Shown: positions 17,145-25,161 of the stretch, one piece after another
Layout of the letters: each line of letters starts with the position of its first letter
Numbering within the stretch: the first letter of the stretch is position 1
Source of the DNA: Bacillota bacterium
Lineage (GTDB): Bacteria; Bacillota; Clostridia; DSM-8532
Direction: 5' to 3'
NCBI GenBank assembly: GCA_023440865.1
Contig: JAEXRM010000020.1
Span: forward strand, 1 to 49,048
Length of the DNA stretch: 49,048 bases
Program-made: the position numbers and the translations under genes
The notes under the pieces: model-generated
The model's input: only the letters and a program-made list of their open reading frames with translations
What the model was told of the DNA's origin: nothing
The model's database searches: none

Positions 17145-18182
17145 ATGCGCGATATGCCAAACGGCATGCCGGCAAAGCCGGTGGTGCCCTCGCCGGAATC
17201 CGGCGTGGCACTGTACCCATTGAGATTCGTTCCCGCCATGAAGAGCTATCTGTGGGGTGGCAGAGGTTTGGAGCGCCTGGGCAAGGTGCTGCCCGCCGGC
17301 ATCGTGGCTGAAAGCTGGGAAATCTCCGGGCACCCCGACGGTCCGGGGACGGTGGCGGATGGCCCGTTGGCCGGCAGCACGCTGCCGGAACTCATGCAGC
17401 GGTTCGGACGCAGCCTTGTGGGAACCGCGCTGCCGCCTTCCGCACTTGTCACATTCCCGCTGCTTGTCAAGCTCATCGATGCAAACGACAGGCTGTCCGT
17501 CCAGGTACACCCCGATGATGCGTATGCGGCGCAGCATGAGAACGGCAGTCTGGGCAAGACGGAGATGTGGGTCGTGCTCGACGCGCGTCCCGGCGCAAAG
17601 CTTGTCTACGGTCTCAGGCCCGGCGTCACGAAGGAGCTGTTCGCTCGGGCCGTGCGTGAGGGTACTGTTGCCGAATGCCTCAACGAGGTGCCCGTACGCA
17701 AGGGCGACGTGTTCGACATTCCGGCCGGAATGGTCCACGCCATCGGCGAGGGGCTCATCATCGCGGAGATCCAGCAAAGCTCCAACACCACCTACCGTGT
17801 GTATGACTACGACCGCGCCGACGCCGCCGGCAACAAGCGGCCCCTGCATGTCGACAAGGCGCTCGACGTCATCCGCTTCGGGGACGGGGCGCCGCCCGCA
17901 CCGCTGATGCTGGCGAAAGCGAACGGGCAGGGTGTGGAGCAGACGCTTTTGGTTCAAAACCGGTACTTCGCCGTGGAGCGCATCGAATCGAAGGGCTGTT
18001 TCCAGTCGCACGCCGACGGCAAGCGCTTCGAGCTGCTCATGATCCTCGACGGTTCAGCGGTTCTCTCCTGGCAGGGCGGCACGATGCCGGCCGCGACGGG
18101 CGAATCGTTCCTCATCCCCGCAAGTCTGGGCACCTACACGGTGGAAGGCGGCTACACGGCGCTACGCGCGTGGGTGCCATGA
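17145..18182 (+). CDS. manA: Mannose-6-phosphate isomerase, class I (short form)
   Basis: It interconverts mannose-6-phosphate and fructose-6-phosphate using zinc. The protein has 345 residues, slightly longer than the usual 310-320 because of about 25 extra N-terminal residues before LYPLRFVPAMKSYLWGG. Zinc ligands are visible in SVQVHPDDAYA (Gln, His), KTEMWVVLD (Glu) and IPAGMVHAIGEG (His); the catalytic-region sequence SSNTTYRVYDYDR is as in Bacillota enzymes. The ATG at 17145 has GGGGGG and AAGGAGA upstream. A strong promoter precedes it. A small papain-like gene starts 19 bases after its stop, suggesting an operon with the next genes. Confidence 0.93.
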   Translation: MRDMPNGMPAKPVVPSPESGVALYPLRFVPAMKSYLWGGRGLERLGKVLPAGIVAESWEISGHPDGPGTVADGPLAGSTLPELMQRFGRSLVGTALPPSALVTFPLLVKLIDANDRLSVQVHPDDAYAAQHENGSLGKTEMWVVLDARPGAKLVYGLRPGVTKELFARAVREGTVAECLNEVPVRKGDVFDIPAGMVHAIGEGLIIAEIQQSSNTTYRVYDYDRADAAGNKRPLHVDKALDVIRFGDGAPPAPLMLAKANGQGVEQTLLVQNRYFAVERIESKGCFQSHADGKRFELLMILDGSAVLSWQGGTMPAATGESFLIPASLGTYTVEGGYTALRAWVP

Positions 18183-18201
18183 GCGTATGGCAGGTGAACC
18201 A

Positions 18202-18744
18202 ATGAAGAGAATCTACATCCTTCTGGCCCAGTCCGACACGCTTGTGTCCCAATGCATCCGGTTCTTCACGAAGGCGCCGTACAATCACGCAGCGCTGGGG
18301 GTGGACGACACGCTCCACGAATACTGGACGTTTGGCCGGAAGCTCCGGTTTTTTCCCGTATGGGGCGGTTTCATCCAGGAGAAGATCAAGGAGGGCATGT
18401 ACCACCACCATCCGGAGACCCGCTGCCGCATTTCCGCGCTGGAGGTGACCGACGCCGAGTACGAGGAGGTCTGCGCGATGCTGCGGCATTACCGCCAGCA
18501 CCGCAGGGAATACCGATACAACCACGCGGCGCTTATCGGCGGGCTCATCGACCGACCACTGTACATGGACAAGCGTCATACCTGCGCGGAATTTGTGGCG
18601 ACCGTCATCCAGCGTTGCGGCATCCACACCTTCGCCAAGCCGCTGCCACTGACACAGCCCTTTGAGTTGACGCAGATCCCCGGTCTTGAGCCTGTGTTCG
18701 AGGGTCTCATGGCCGATTTTGATCCCACAACGGCATTCGGTTGA
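18202..18744 (+). CDS. NlpC/P60-like (YiiX-type papain fold) protein
   Basis: This 180-residue protein has a permuted NlpC/P60-like arrangement: an early histidine (His29 in APYNHAALG) and a late cysteine (Cys128 in RHTCAEFVATVI), with YRYNHAALIG between. This resembles small Bacillota proteins of the YiiX/papain superfamily, whose substrates (lipids, peptides or cell-wall amides) are mostly unknown. No signal peptide is seen. The ATG at 18202 follows AGGTGA; an ATG at 18187 in the same frame is less well supplied. It lies between manA and a lipoprotein gene with gaps of 19 and 24 bases, suggesting one transcript. The function is not assignable beyond a possible thiol hydrolase. Confidence 0.7.
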   Translation: MKRIYILLAQSDTLVSQCIRFFTKAPYNHAALGVDDTLHEYWTFGRKLRFFPVWGGFIQEKIKEGMYHHHPETRCRISALEVTDAEYEEVCAMLRHYRQHRREYRYNHAALIGGLIDRPLYMDKRHTCAEFVATVIQRCGIHTFAKPLPLTQPFELTQIPGLEPVFEGLMADFDPTTAFG

Positions 18745-18768
18745 GCCGGATACCGGAAGGAGGTGCGC

Positions 18769-19248
18769 ATGAAGTTGCCCAGGCATGCCGCTTCGCAGCG
18801 GATGTTCCCGTGTGCGCCTTTGAAATGCCTGCTGCCGGTTCTGGCGCTGCTCCTGGCATGCATGCTGGCTGGCTGCGGCGGTGTCGGGGGTTCTGCCATG
18901 AAGGTGGCGGACGGTTTCTTCGATGCGGTCGCCAACGAGGATCCCGCCGAGTTGCGTGGCCTGCTCGATGAAGCCGACCGGCAGGATTTCGAGGCGGCCA
19001 TGAGCGACGCGGAACTGGCGGATTACCTGGCGCAAGCCAATTCGGCCCTCACCGCGCGGTACGGTGCCGGTTGGCGCAAACGCATCACGATGATCTCCGC
19101 GAATGCGGGTCAGGCCGGTGCGGACGGCATTCCCTGGTCGGTCACCGTTTCTCTTGGTGAGACGGCTGAGGATCGGCAGACAGTGCCGGTGATGGAACGG
19201 GAAGGCACGTTCTGGCTCGACCTTTCATGGGCGTCGGCCCAGCAGTAG
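18769..19248 (+). CDS. Small lipoprotein, DUF4878-like fold suspected
   Basis: This 159-residue protein starts with a basic stretch, a hydrophobic segment (LLPVLALLLACML) and a lipobox LAGC with the Cys near residue 37, so it should be a membrane-anchored lipoprotein facing outside. After the Cys comes a short Gly/Ser linker and an acidic domain beginning MKVADGFFDAVANEDPAELR, which resembles the DUF4878/SnoaL-like pattern of small surface lipoproteins with repeated EDPxxLxxLL helices. The ATG at 18769 has an excellent AAGGAGG site with 5 bases spacing. The ligand and role are unknown. It lies in the manA cluster. Confidence 0.75.
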   Translation: MKLPRHAASQRMFPCAPLKCLLPVLALLLACMLAGCGGVGGSAMKVADGFFDAVANEDPAELRGLLDEADRQDFEAAMSDAELADYLAQANSALTARYGAGWRKRITMISANAGQAGADGIPWSVTVSLGETAEDRQTVPVMEREGTFWLDLSWASAQQ

Positions 19249-19327
19249 GGTGTTCATGCATCGGCCGATGATTGCGGTGCGCGCGTCGCCCCCGGCATCG
19301 AGACCGTTTGAGCAGGAGGAGGAAGGC

Positions 19328-19744
19328 ATGGCCAAACAAAAGGACCCGACGCTTCTCTGGAAGGACCGCAAGCGCATTCTGGGACTGCCCATCACCTTCA
19401 CGAAATACAGCATCCGCGAGAATCGCCTCTTCTACTCGAAAGGCCTGCTCAACACAGTCGAGGAGGAGCTGCTGGTCTACCGCATCCTCGATGTGCAGCT
19501 GGCACGGTCCTTTGGCGAGAAGCTGGTCGGCGTCGGCACCATCACGCTGTTCACAGCTGACAAAACCAATTCCGAGCTCAAGCTTGTCCACATCAAGAAA
19601 CCGAGGGAAGTGCGGGATCTCATCAGCCGGCTCGTCGAGCAGGAGCGGTCGAAGCTCAACATCCGCGGCAAGGAGCTGTTCGGCGTGGCCGACCAGGATG
19701 CGAATGGCGGAGTCGACATCAACGGCGACGGCATCCCGGATTGA
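19328..19744 (+). CDS. PH-like domain protein with an acidic calcium-loop-like tail
   Basis: This 138-residue protein has an N-terminal bacterial PH-like (bPH2/YdbS-type) domain: LLWKDRKRILGLPITFTKY, IRENRLFYSKGLLNTVEEE, VYRILDVQLARSFGEKL, VGTITLFTADKTNSELKL, then a helix HIKKPREVRDLISRLVEQE. No transmembrane segment is visible, unlike many family members. The last 17 residues, DQDANGGVDINGDGIPD, resemble an EF-hand or thrombospondin type 3 calcium loop. The ATG at 19328 follows GAGGAGGAAGG. It is the last gene of the manA cluster and is followed by an inverted repeat at 19782-19821. Confidence 0.72.
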   Translation: MAKQKDPTLLWKDRKRILGLPITFTKYSIRENRLFYSKGLLNTVEEELLVYRILDVQLARSFGEKLVGVGTITLFTADKTNSELKLVHIKKPREVRDLISRLVEQERSKLNIRGKELFGVADQDANGGVDINGDGIPD

Positions 19745-19781
19745 AACGCATCCTCCAGGTTCTGTATGATGAGACATCGGA

Positions 19782-19821
19782 CCGGCCACCTTTCGGTCAT
19801 AGCTGCCGGCGGGGTGGCCGG
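19782..19821 (+). terminator. Probable terminator of the manA cluster
   Basis: CCGGCCACC (19782-19790) and GGTGGCCGG (19813-19821) form a perfect 9-base stem followed by CTTTCCTGTT. The T run is weak. The remaining bases up to 20040 hold only the GH36 ribosome binding site and no clear promoter. Confidence 0.55.
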
Positions 19822-20040
19822 CTTTCCTGTTCCTCCTGCTTCGGGACCCCGATTCCGACAAAAAGACATGTTCCCCGCTTCTTCACCATGGAGTGCGGCG
19901 GCTTGCAGCGGTACAATGATGACGGTGTGGCCGGGGCGATCCGCCACCGACGCGACAATTCATGGTGTTCGTGTCAGCCGCGCAGGGCCGCAGTTGATCA
20001 AGGAAACAAACATGCATGGCACCTCTGGAAGGAGATACCG

Positions 20041-22260
20041 ATGAGCATTCAGATCACCGATCCCGGACCGACATTTCACCTGCGTACGGCGCATGCGAGC
20101 TATGTGATGGCCGTGCGTGACGGATACCTGTGCCACCTGCACTGGGGCGGCGCACTGACCGATCGGCCGGAGGATCTTGCCGGCATGCTGCGCATTGAGG
20201 GCCGCGCGTCCTTCTCCGCGACCCCCGATCCGGCCAAGCCGCTGACGACGGACGGCATTCCGCTCGAGTATCCGGTGTACGGCACCGGCGACATGCGGTT
20301 CCCGGCCATGCAGGCGCGCTTTGCCGACGGCAGCTCGGCCTGCGAGCTGGTGTATGCGGGACATCGTCTGACAAAGGGGAAGCCGATGCCCGATGGTCTG
20401 CCCGCGGTGCGGGCAGAGGAGGGGGACGGCGTCGAAACGCTGCAGATCGATCTGCGGGAACCGGCCAAGGGATTGGTCGTGACACTCTTCTACAGCGTGT
20501 TTCCGGATACGGATGCGATCGTGCGCGCCGTGCGCGTCCGCAACGGATCCGGGGATCCGGTCGTGCTGACCGGCGTCTCCTCGGCCGCACTCGATTTTCC
20601 GGACGGCGCCTGGGACATGCTGCAGCTGCCCGGATCCTGGGCACGCGAGCGGCACATCGAGCGGTTCCGCGTGCGGCATGGCGCGCAGCTGGTGGAAAGT
20701 CGGCGCGGTCATTCCAGCCATGAGCTCAATCCGTTTGTCGCCATCCTGTCGCCCGATGTGACCGAGCACACGGGCGATGCCTACGGTTTCAGCCTGGTGT
20801 ACAGCGGTTCCTTCACGGCGGCGGTCGAGGGCGGCAGTTACGGCTCGACGCGCGCGCTCATCGGTTTGCCGCATTTCGATTTCGCCTGGCGCCTGGAGCC
20901 CGGGGAAGCCTTCCAGACACCGGAGGCCGTACTGGTGCATTCCGCAGAGGGACTCGGCGGCATGTCGCGCCGGTACCACCGCCTGTACCGAGACCGCCTG
21001 AACCGCGGCGTCTGGCATGACCGGAAGCGCCCCGTGCTGGTGAACAACTGGGAGGCGACCTACTTCGACTTCACCGAGGAGAAGCTGCTGCGGCTGGCCC
21101 GCCAGGCCAAGGCCCTCGGCATTGACCTGCTGGTCATGGACGACGGCTGGTTCGGCCGGCGCAACGACGACCATTCGTCACTGGGCGATTGGTTCGTCAA
21201 CACGGAGAAGCTGCCGGACGGTTTGCCTCAGCTGGTCCGCCGGGTCAACGAGACCGGCGTCGGCTTCGGCATCTGGTTCGAGCCGGAGATGATCTCGCCC
21301 GACAGCGACCTGTACCGCGCCCATCCGGACTGGTGCGTGCATGTGCCGGGCCGCCGCCGCACCGAGGGGCGCACGCAGCTCGTACTCGACCTGTCGCGTC
21401 GCGACGTGCAGGATTGGTTGATCGAAACGCTTTCCGGCATCCTGTCCTCGGCGCCCTTCCTGTATGTGAAGTGGGACTTCAACCGCAGCCTGACGGAAAT
21501 CGGCACGCTGTCCCTGCCGGCGGAACGCCAGCGTGAGACGGCGCACCGGTTCGCACTGGGCACCTATCGGGTCATGGAAGCGCTGACGGCGCGGTTCCCG
21601 GAGATCCTGTTCGAGGGCTGCTCCGGCGGCGGCGCCCGGTTCGATCCCGGCATCCTGTGCTACATGCCCCAGATCTGGACCAGCGACGACTCCGATGCGG
21701 TGGAGCGTCTGAAGATCCAGTACGGCACCTCGCTGGTCTACCCGTTCTCCGCGATGGGCGCGCACGTGTCCGCCGTGCCGAACCACCAGTGCGGTCGGGT
21801 CACGCCCATTTCATTCCGCGGGCATGCGGCCATGACGGGCGCATTCGGTTACGAGCTCGACCTCGAGGGCCTGTCGGAGGCCGACAAGGCGGAGGTGGCG
21901 CTGCAGACGGAGCAATACACGCAATGGGGCCATCTGCCCGCGCGGGGCGACCTGTACCGGCTGCTCAGTCCGTTTGAAGGCAACACCGCCGCCTGGTCCT
22001 TCGTCATGCCCGACCGGTCCGAGGCGCTGGCGCTGCACTTCCGGGTGCTGGCCCGTCCCAATCCGGAACCGGAACGCCTGCGCCTGATGGGACTGGATCC
22101 GGAAGCGGCATACGAGGTGACCGCCTACGAGGGGACGAAGCAGGCCGGTGAGGCCGTGCGGCTTTCCGGCGCCCGTCTGATGGCGTTCGGCCTGCACGTG
22201 CCGTTCGGGCACGGCGACTTCGCCAGCGCGCTGTGGCACCTGCGCCGCGTTGACGCGTGA
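20041..22260 (+). CDS. Alpha-galactosidase, glycoside hydrolase family 36
   Basis: It releases alpha-linked galactose from melibiose, raffinose or stachyose-type sugars by a retaining mechanism. The 739 residues match GH36 enzymes such as AgaA of Geobacillus. The N-terminal beta-supersandwich is followed by the catalytic barrel with VMDDGWFGRRNDD, YVKWDFNRSL (nucleophile Asp479) and GCSGGGARFDPG, then WTSDDSD (acid/base Asp549); both positions fall within one residue of the published AgaA pair (478/548). There is no signal peptide, so it acts on imported sugars. The ATG at 20041 follows GGAAGGAG; the frame is open upstream but has no better start. The AraC regulator overlaps its stop by 4 bases. 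Confidence 0.95.
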   Translation: MSIQITDPGPTFHLRTAHASYVMAVRDGYLCHLHWGGALTDRPEDLAGMLRIEGRASFSATPDPAKPLTTDGIPLEYPVYGTGDMRFPAMQARFADGSSACELVYAGHRLTKGKPMPDGLPAVRAEEGDGVETLQIDLREPAKGLVVTLFYSVFPDTDAIVRAVRVRNGSGDPVVLTGVSSAALDFPDGAWDMLQLPGSWARERHIERFRVRHGAQLVESRRGHSSHELNPFVAILSPDVTEHTGDAYGFSLVYSGSFTAAVEGGSYGSTRALIGLPHFDFAWRLEPGEAFQTPEAVLVHSAEGLGGMSRRYHRLYRDRLNRGVWHDRKRPVLVNNWEATYFDFTEEKLLRLARQAKALGIDLLVMDDGWFGRRNDDHSSLGDWFVNTEKLPDGLPQLVRRVNETGVGFGIWFEPEMISPDSDLYRAHPDWCVHVPGRRRTEGRTQLVLDLSRRDVQDWLIETLSGILSSAPFLYVKWDFNRSLTEIGTLSLPAERQRETAHRFALGTYRVMEALTARFPEILFEGCSGGGARFDPGILCYMPQIWTSDDSDAVERLKIQYGTSLVYPFSAMGAHVSAVPNHQCGRVTPISFRGHAAMTGAFGYELDLEGLSEADKAEVALQTEQYTQWGHLPARGDLYRLLSPFEGNTAAWSFVMPDRSEALALHFRVLARPNPEPERLRLMGLDPEAAYEVTAYEGTKQAGEAVRLSGARLMAFGLHVPFGHGDFASALWHLRRVDA

Positions 22261-23279
22261 GCGGGGGGGCTGCCGGCGCAGCGGCAACTGCATCCGCCAC
22301 CCTGAACCGACAGGAGGAAACGGCTGCCGGGAGCGGACGGTTGCCCGAGCAAGGGCGTCTGTCATCCAATGGCGGGCCGGTTTCCGGACACGGACGACTG
22401 CCTGTGGCACAGGCCTGGTATCTGCGCGTCTGGCGCGATTTCCGCATGGAGGCGCCCCAGGTGCACGACCGACTGGAGATCATGTACGTACTTTCCGGCA
22501 CCTGCCGCATGGGGGCGGGCGACCGCCGGCTCCGTGAGGGAGCGGGGGGGCCGGTGTCGTTGGAAACCCGCACGATGCGCCGCGGCGACTTTCTCTGGGT
22601 GGATGCGGATGTGCCGCACACGCTGGTGACGGACCCCGACGGCGACTGCCGCATGTTGAACGTGGAGTTCCGCCTCGAGGCGATGCCGGCCGGCATGCCG
22701 ATCGCGGATCTGGCCGCACAGGCTTCGGCCGTCCCGGAGCTGGCGGCGCTGCTTGCCGAATCGCCGCCGCGCATGTTCCTCAAGGACACGCTGGATGTCG
22801 GTGGCCTGCTGCAGGGCCTCGTGATCGAACTCGACCATGGCACGCCGTGCGACGACTGCCTCGTGCAGCACCTGTTCTCCGCGCTGCTGATCCGCATCGC
22901 GCGGCAACGCGCCGAGGCGGGGCGCTTTTCGGCCGCTGCCGGCGAGCGGTATGTGGCCGGAGCGATCCGGTTCATCCGCGAGGCGTACGACCGCGACCTG
23001 CGCGTGGCGGACATCGCGGCGGCCGTCTCGGTGCACCCGTCGTATCTGCAGCGCCTGTTCCGCGCCTCGCAGGGCGTGTCGATCGTGACGTACCTCACCC
23101 GGGTGCGGGTGGAGCAGGCCAGGATGCTGCTGCTGTCGACCGATCTGCCGGCAGCGGACCTGTGCGGGTATGTGGGGTTCGGCAGCCGGCAGCACTTCAC
23201 AAGCGTGTTCCGGCAGGAAACCGGCATGAGTCCCGGTGAATACCGGCGTGCGGCTTCCTGGACACGGTTTGCGCCATGA
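22257..23279 (+). CDS. AraC-family transcriptional regulator
   Basis: This 340-residue regulator has an N-terminal cupin-like sensor (HDRLEIMYVLSGTC, then TMRRGDFLWVDADVPHTL) and a C-terminal double helix-turn-helix AraC domain (LRVADIAAAVSVHPSYLQRLFR ... LCGYVGFGSRQHFTSVFRQE). The start is uncertain: the GTG at 22257 overlaps the GH36 stop, suggesting translational coupling, but the first 45 or so residues are low-complexity, and a GACAGGAGGAAA motif at 22310 lies inside the frame without a good start after it. By position it should control the alpha-galactoside genes on both sides, sensing a sugar. A dyad and a promoter lacking a good -35 box follow it. Confidence 0.88.
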   Translation: MSGGAAGAAATASATLNRQEETAAGSGRLPEQGRLSSNGGPVSGHGRLPVAQAWYLRVWRDFRMEAPQVHDRLEIMYVLSGTCRMGAGDRRLREGAGGPVSLETRTMRRGDFLWVDADVPHTLVTDPDGDCRMLNVEFRLEAMPAGMPIADLAAQASAVPELAALLAESPPRMFLKDTLDVGGLLQGLVIELDHGTPCDDCLVQHLFSALLIRIARQRAEAGRFSAAAGERYVAGAIRFIREAYDRDLRVADIAAAVSVHPSYLQRLFRASQGVSIVTYLTRVRVEQARMLLLSTDLPAADLCGYVGFGSRQHFTSVFRQETGMSPGEYRRAASWTRFAP

Positions 23280-23315
23280 CAGGATGAGTGGCGGCCGCCA
23301 TGTGCGGCTTGTTCG

Positions 23316-23346
23316 GACGGGATGTCAGGATTTCTGACATCCCGTC
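23316..23346. promoter_or_regulatory. Perfect 13-base dyad between the araC-type gene and the GH4 gene
   Basis: GACGGGATGTCAG (23316-23328) and CTGACATCCCGTC (23334-23346) flank a 5-base loop. As RNA it is a very stable hairpin, but the 3' side (TTGCGTTAGG) lacks a T run. It may be a terminator for the regulator gene or a binding site upstream of the GH4 promoter. Confidence 0.6.
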
Positions 23347-23391
23347 TTGCGTTAGGATGGAATCCGGTCCACATCTTCAAAGCGATTCGCA

Positions 23392-23397
23392 TATACT
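23392..23397 (+). promoter_or_regulatory. Possible -10 box of an activator-dependent GH4 promoter
   Basis: TATACT lies 67 bases before the GH4 start. No good -35 box is found 16-18 bases upstream, which is common at promoters needing an AraC-type activator. Confidence 0.35.
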
Positions 23398-23463
23398 TGC
23401 TGTGGATCAGTCGGCCGGAGATCATGCGATTCCGGTCAGCCCAACTGCAAGGAGGTACCCGCC

Positions 23464-24978
23464 ATGTCCTTCAAGATCGCGTTCATCGGTGCCGGCAGCG
23501 TCGGCTTCACCCGCACGCTCCTGTCCGACCTGCTCACCGTGCCGGAATTCCGGCACATCGACGTTTCCTTCACCGACATCAGCGCCCACAACCTGCAGAT
23601 GGTCACCGACCTGTGCCAGCGCGACATCATCGAGAACGGGCTCGACATCCGCATCCACGCCACGACAGACCGGCGCGAGGCGCTCAGGGGCGCGAAGTAT
23701 GTCGTCATTTGCGTGCGCGTCGGCGGCCTCGAGGCGTTCGCCCTCGACGTGGACATTCCGCTGCGATACGGTGTCGACCAGTGCGTCGGCGACACGCTTT
23801 GCGCCGGCGGCATCATGTACGGGCAGCGCGACATTCCGGTGATGCTCGACTTCGCGCGCGACATCCGGGAACTGTGCACGCCGGACGTGCTCGTGCTCAA
23901 CTACGCCAATCCCAACGCCATGGTCACCTGGGCGCTCAACCAGTACGGCGGCGTGCGCACCCTGGGCCTGTGCCACGGCGTGCAGGGCGGCCACCACCAG
24001 ATCGCGAAGGTGCTGGGGCGCGAGAAGAAGGAGGTCGACATCATCTGCGCCGGCATCAACCATCAGACCTGGTATGTCCAGGTGAGGACCGATGGCGTCG
24101 ACCGCACGGGTGACCTGCTCGAGGCATTCGAGAAGGACCCCGAGTTCTCCGTGACCGAAAAGGTGCGCATCGACATGCTGCGCCGCTTCGGCTACTACAG
24201 CACCGAGTCGAACGGCCATCTGAGCGAATACGTGGCCTGGTACCGCAAGCGGCCCGACGAGATCCGCCGGTGGATCGATCTGGGCGTCTGGATCAATGGC
24301 GAGACGGGCGGCTACTTGCGCGTCTGCACCGAGGGCCGCAACTGGTTCGAGACCGAGTTCCCGCAGTGGATGCGGGAGCCGGCACGTCCGTACACCGCGG
24401 AAAAGCGCAGCGAGGAGCATGGGTCGTACATCATCGAGGGGTTGGAGACGGGCCGCACGTACCGGGGACATTTCAATGTCGTCAACCGCGGCTGCATCAC
24501 CAACCTGCCGGATGACGCCATCGTCGAGGTGCCGGGGTACGTGGACCGCAACGGCATCAGCATTCCGAAAGTGGGCGATCTGCCGATGGGCTGCGCCGCC
24601 GTCTGCAACGCCTCGATCTCCGTGCAGCGCATGGCCGTGAAGGCCGGCGTCGAGGGCGACGACACGCTGCTGCGGCAGGCCATGATGATGGATCCGCTGG
24701 TGGGCGCCGTCTGCAATCCGCCCGAGATCTGGCAGATGGTCGACGAGCTGCTTGTGGCGCAGGCGCAGTGGCTGCCGCAGTACGGGGCGGCCATCGAGGC
24801 GGCGAAGGCACGGCTGGAGGAAGGTCGAAAGGCCGGCACCCTGATCCCGGTCCGGGAAGGCTATGCCGGTGCGGCCCGCCTCAAGACCAAGACCGTGGAG
24901 GAGATGCGCCTGGACCGCGAGGCCGCGGACAAGAACGCGGGGGAGACCGACAAGGCGAAGGAGCGGCCGGCGGAGTGA
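23464..24978 (+). CDS. melA: Alpha-galactosidase/6-phospho-glycosidase-type enzyme, glycoside hydrolase family 4
   Basis: GH4 enzymes use NAD and a divalent metal and cleave by an oxidation-elimination route. The N-terminal Rossmann loop is IAFIGAGSVGFTRTLLSDLL; metal and substrate residues are in NYANPNAM, LCHGVQGGHH (Cys170, His171) and CAGINHQTWYV. The CHGVQ form is that of MelA-type alpha-galactosidases rather than phospho-alpha-glucosidases. At 504 residues it is about 50 longer than typical MelA, with a charged tail rich in Glu, Lys and Asp. The ATG at 23464 follows AAGGAGG. The regulator and GH36 enzyme upstream support alpha-galactoside use. The gene symbol is by family resemblance. 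Confidence 0.88.
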   Translation: MSFKIAFIGAGSVGFTRTLLSDLLTVPEFRHIDVSFTDISAHNLQMVTDLCQRDIIENGLDIRIHATTDRREALRGAKYVVICVRVGGLEAFALDVDIPLRYGVDQCVGDTLCAGGIMYGQRDIPVMLDFARDIRELCTPDVLVLNYANPNAMVTWALNQYGGVRTLGLCHGVQGGHHQIAKVLGREKKEVDIICAGINHQTWYVQVRTDGVDRTGDLLEAFEKDPEFSVTEKVRIDMLRRFGYYSTESNGHLSEYVAWYRKRPDEIRRWIDLGVWINGETGGYLRVCTEGRNWFETEFPQWMREPARPYTAEKRSEEHGSYIIEGLETGRTYRGHFNVVNRGCITNLPDDAIVEVPGYVDRNGISIPKVGDLPMGCAAVCNASISVQRMAVKAGVEGDDTLLRQAMMMDPLVGAVCNPPEIWQMVDELLVAQAQWLPQYGAAIEAAKARLEEGRKAGTLIPVREGYAGAARLKTKTVEEMRLDREAADKNAGETDKAKERPAE

Positions 24979-25068
24979 GGCAGCCGGAAGCCATCACCCA
25001 CATGGTATCCGGACGGGATGGCGGGCCGCTCCCGAAACGGATCTGCCGCCATCAACGCATTGAATTGA

Positions 25069-25118
25069 TTGACAGCCGCGCGGCGCCGCCGTACCCTTGA
25101 AGGGGTATGGCGGCGCCG
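25069..25118. promoter_or_regulatory. zupT promoter with a long dyad over its -10 region
   Basis: TTGACA (25069-25074) and TACCCT (25092-25097) are 17 bases apart. The -10 box lies in a dyad: CGGCGCCGCC (25081-25090) pairs with GGCGGCGCCG (25109-25118), and inside it TACCC pairs with GGGTA around TTGAAG. Only G.T wobbles interrupt the 17-base stem. There is no T run, so an operator is more likely than a terminator. Confidence 0.6.
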
Positions 25119-25161
25119 TCCGGTTTCCGGTATTCCTTTGGCACCGTTGGAGGTTCTCCCC

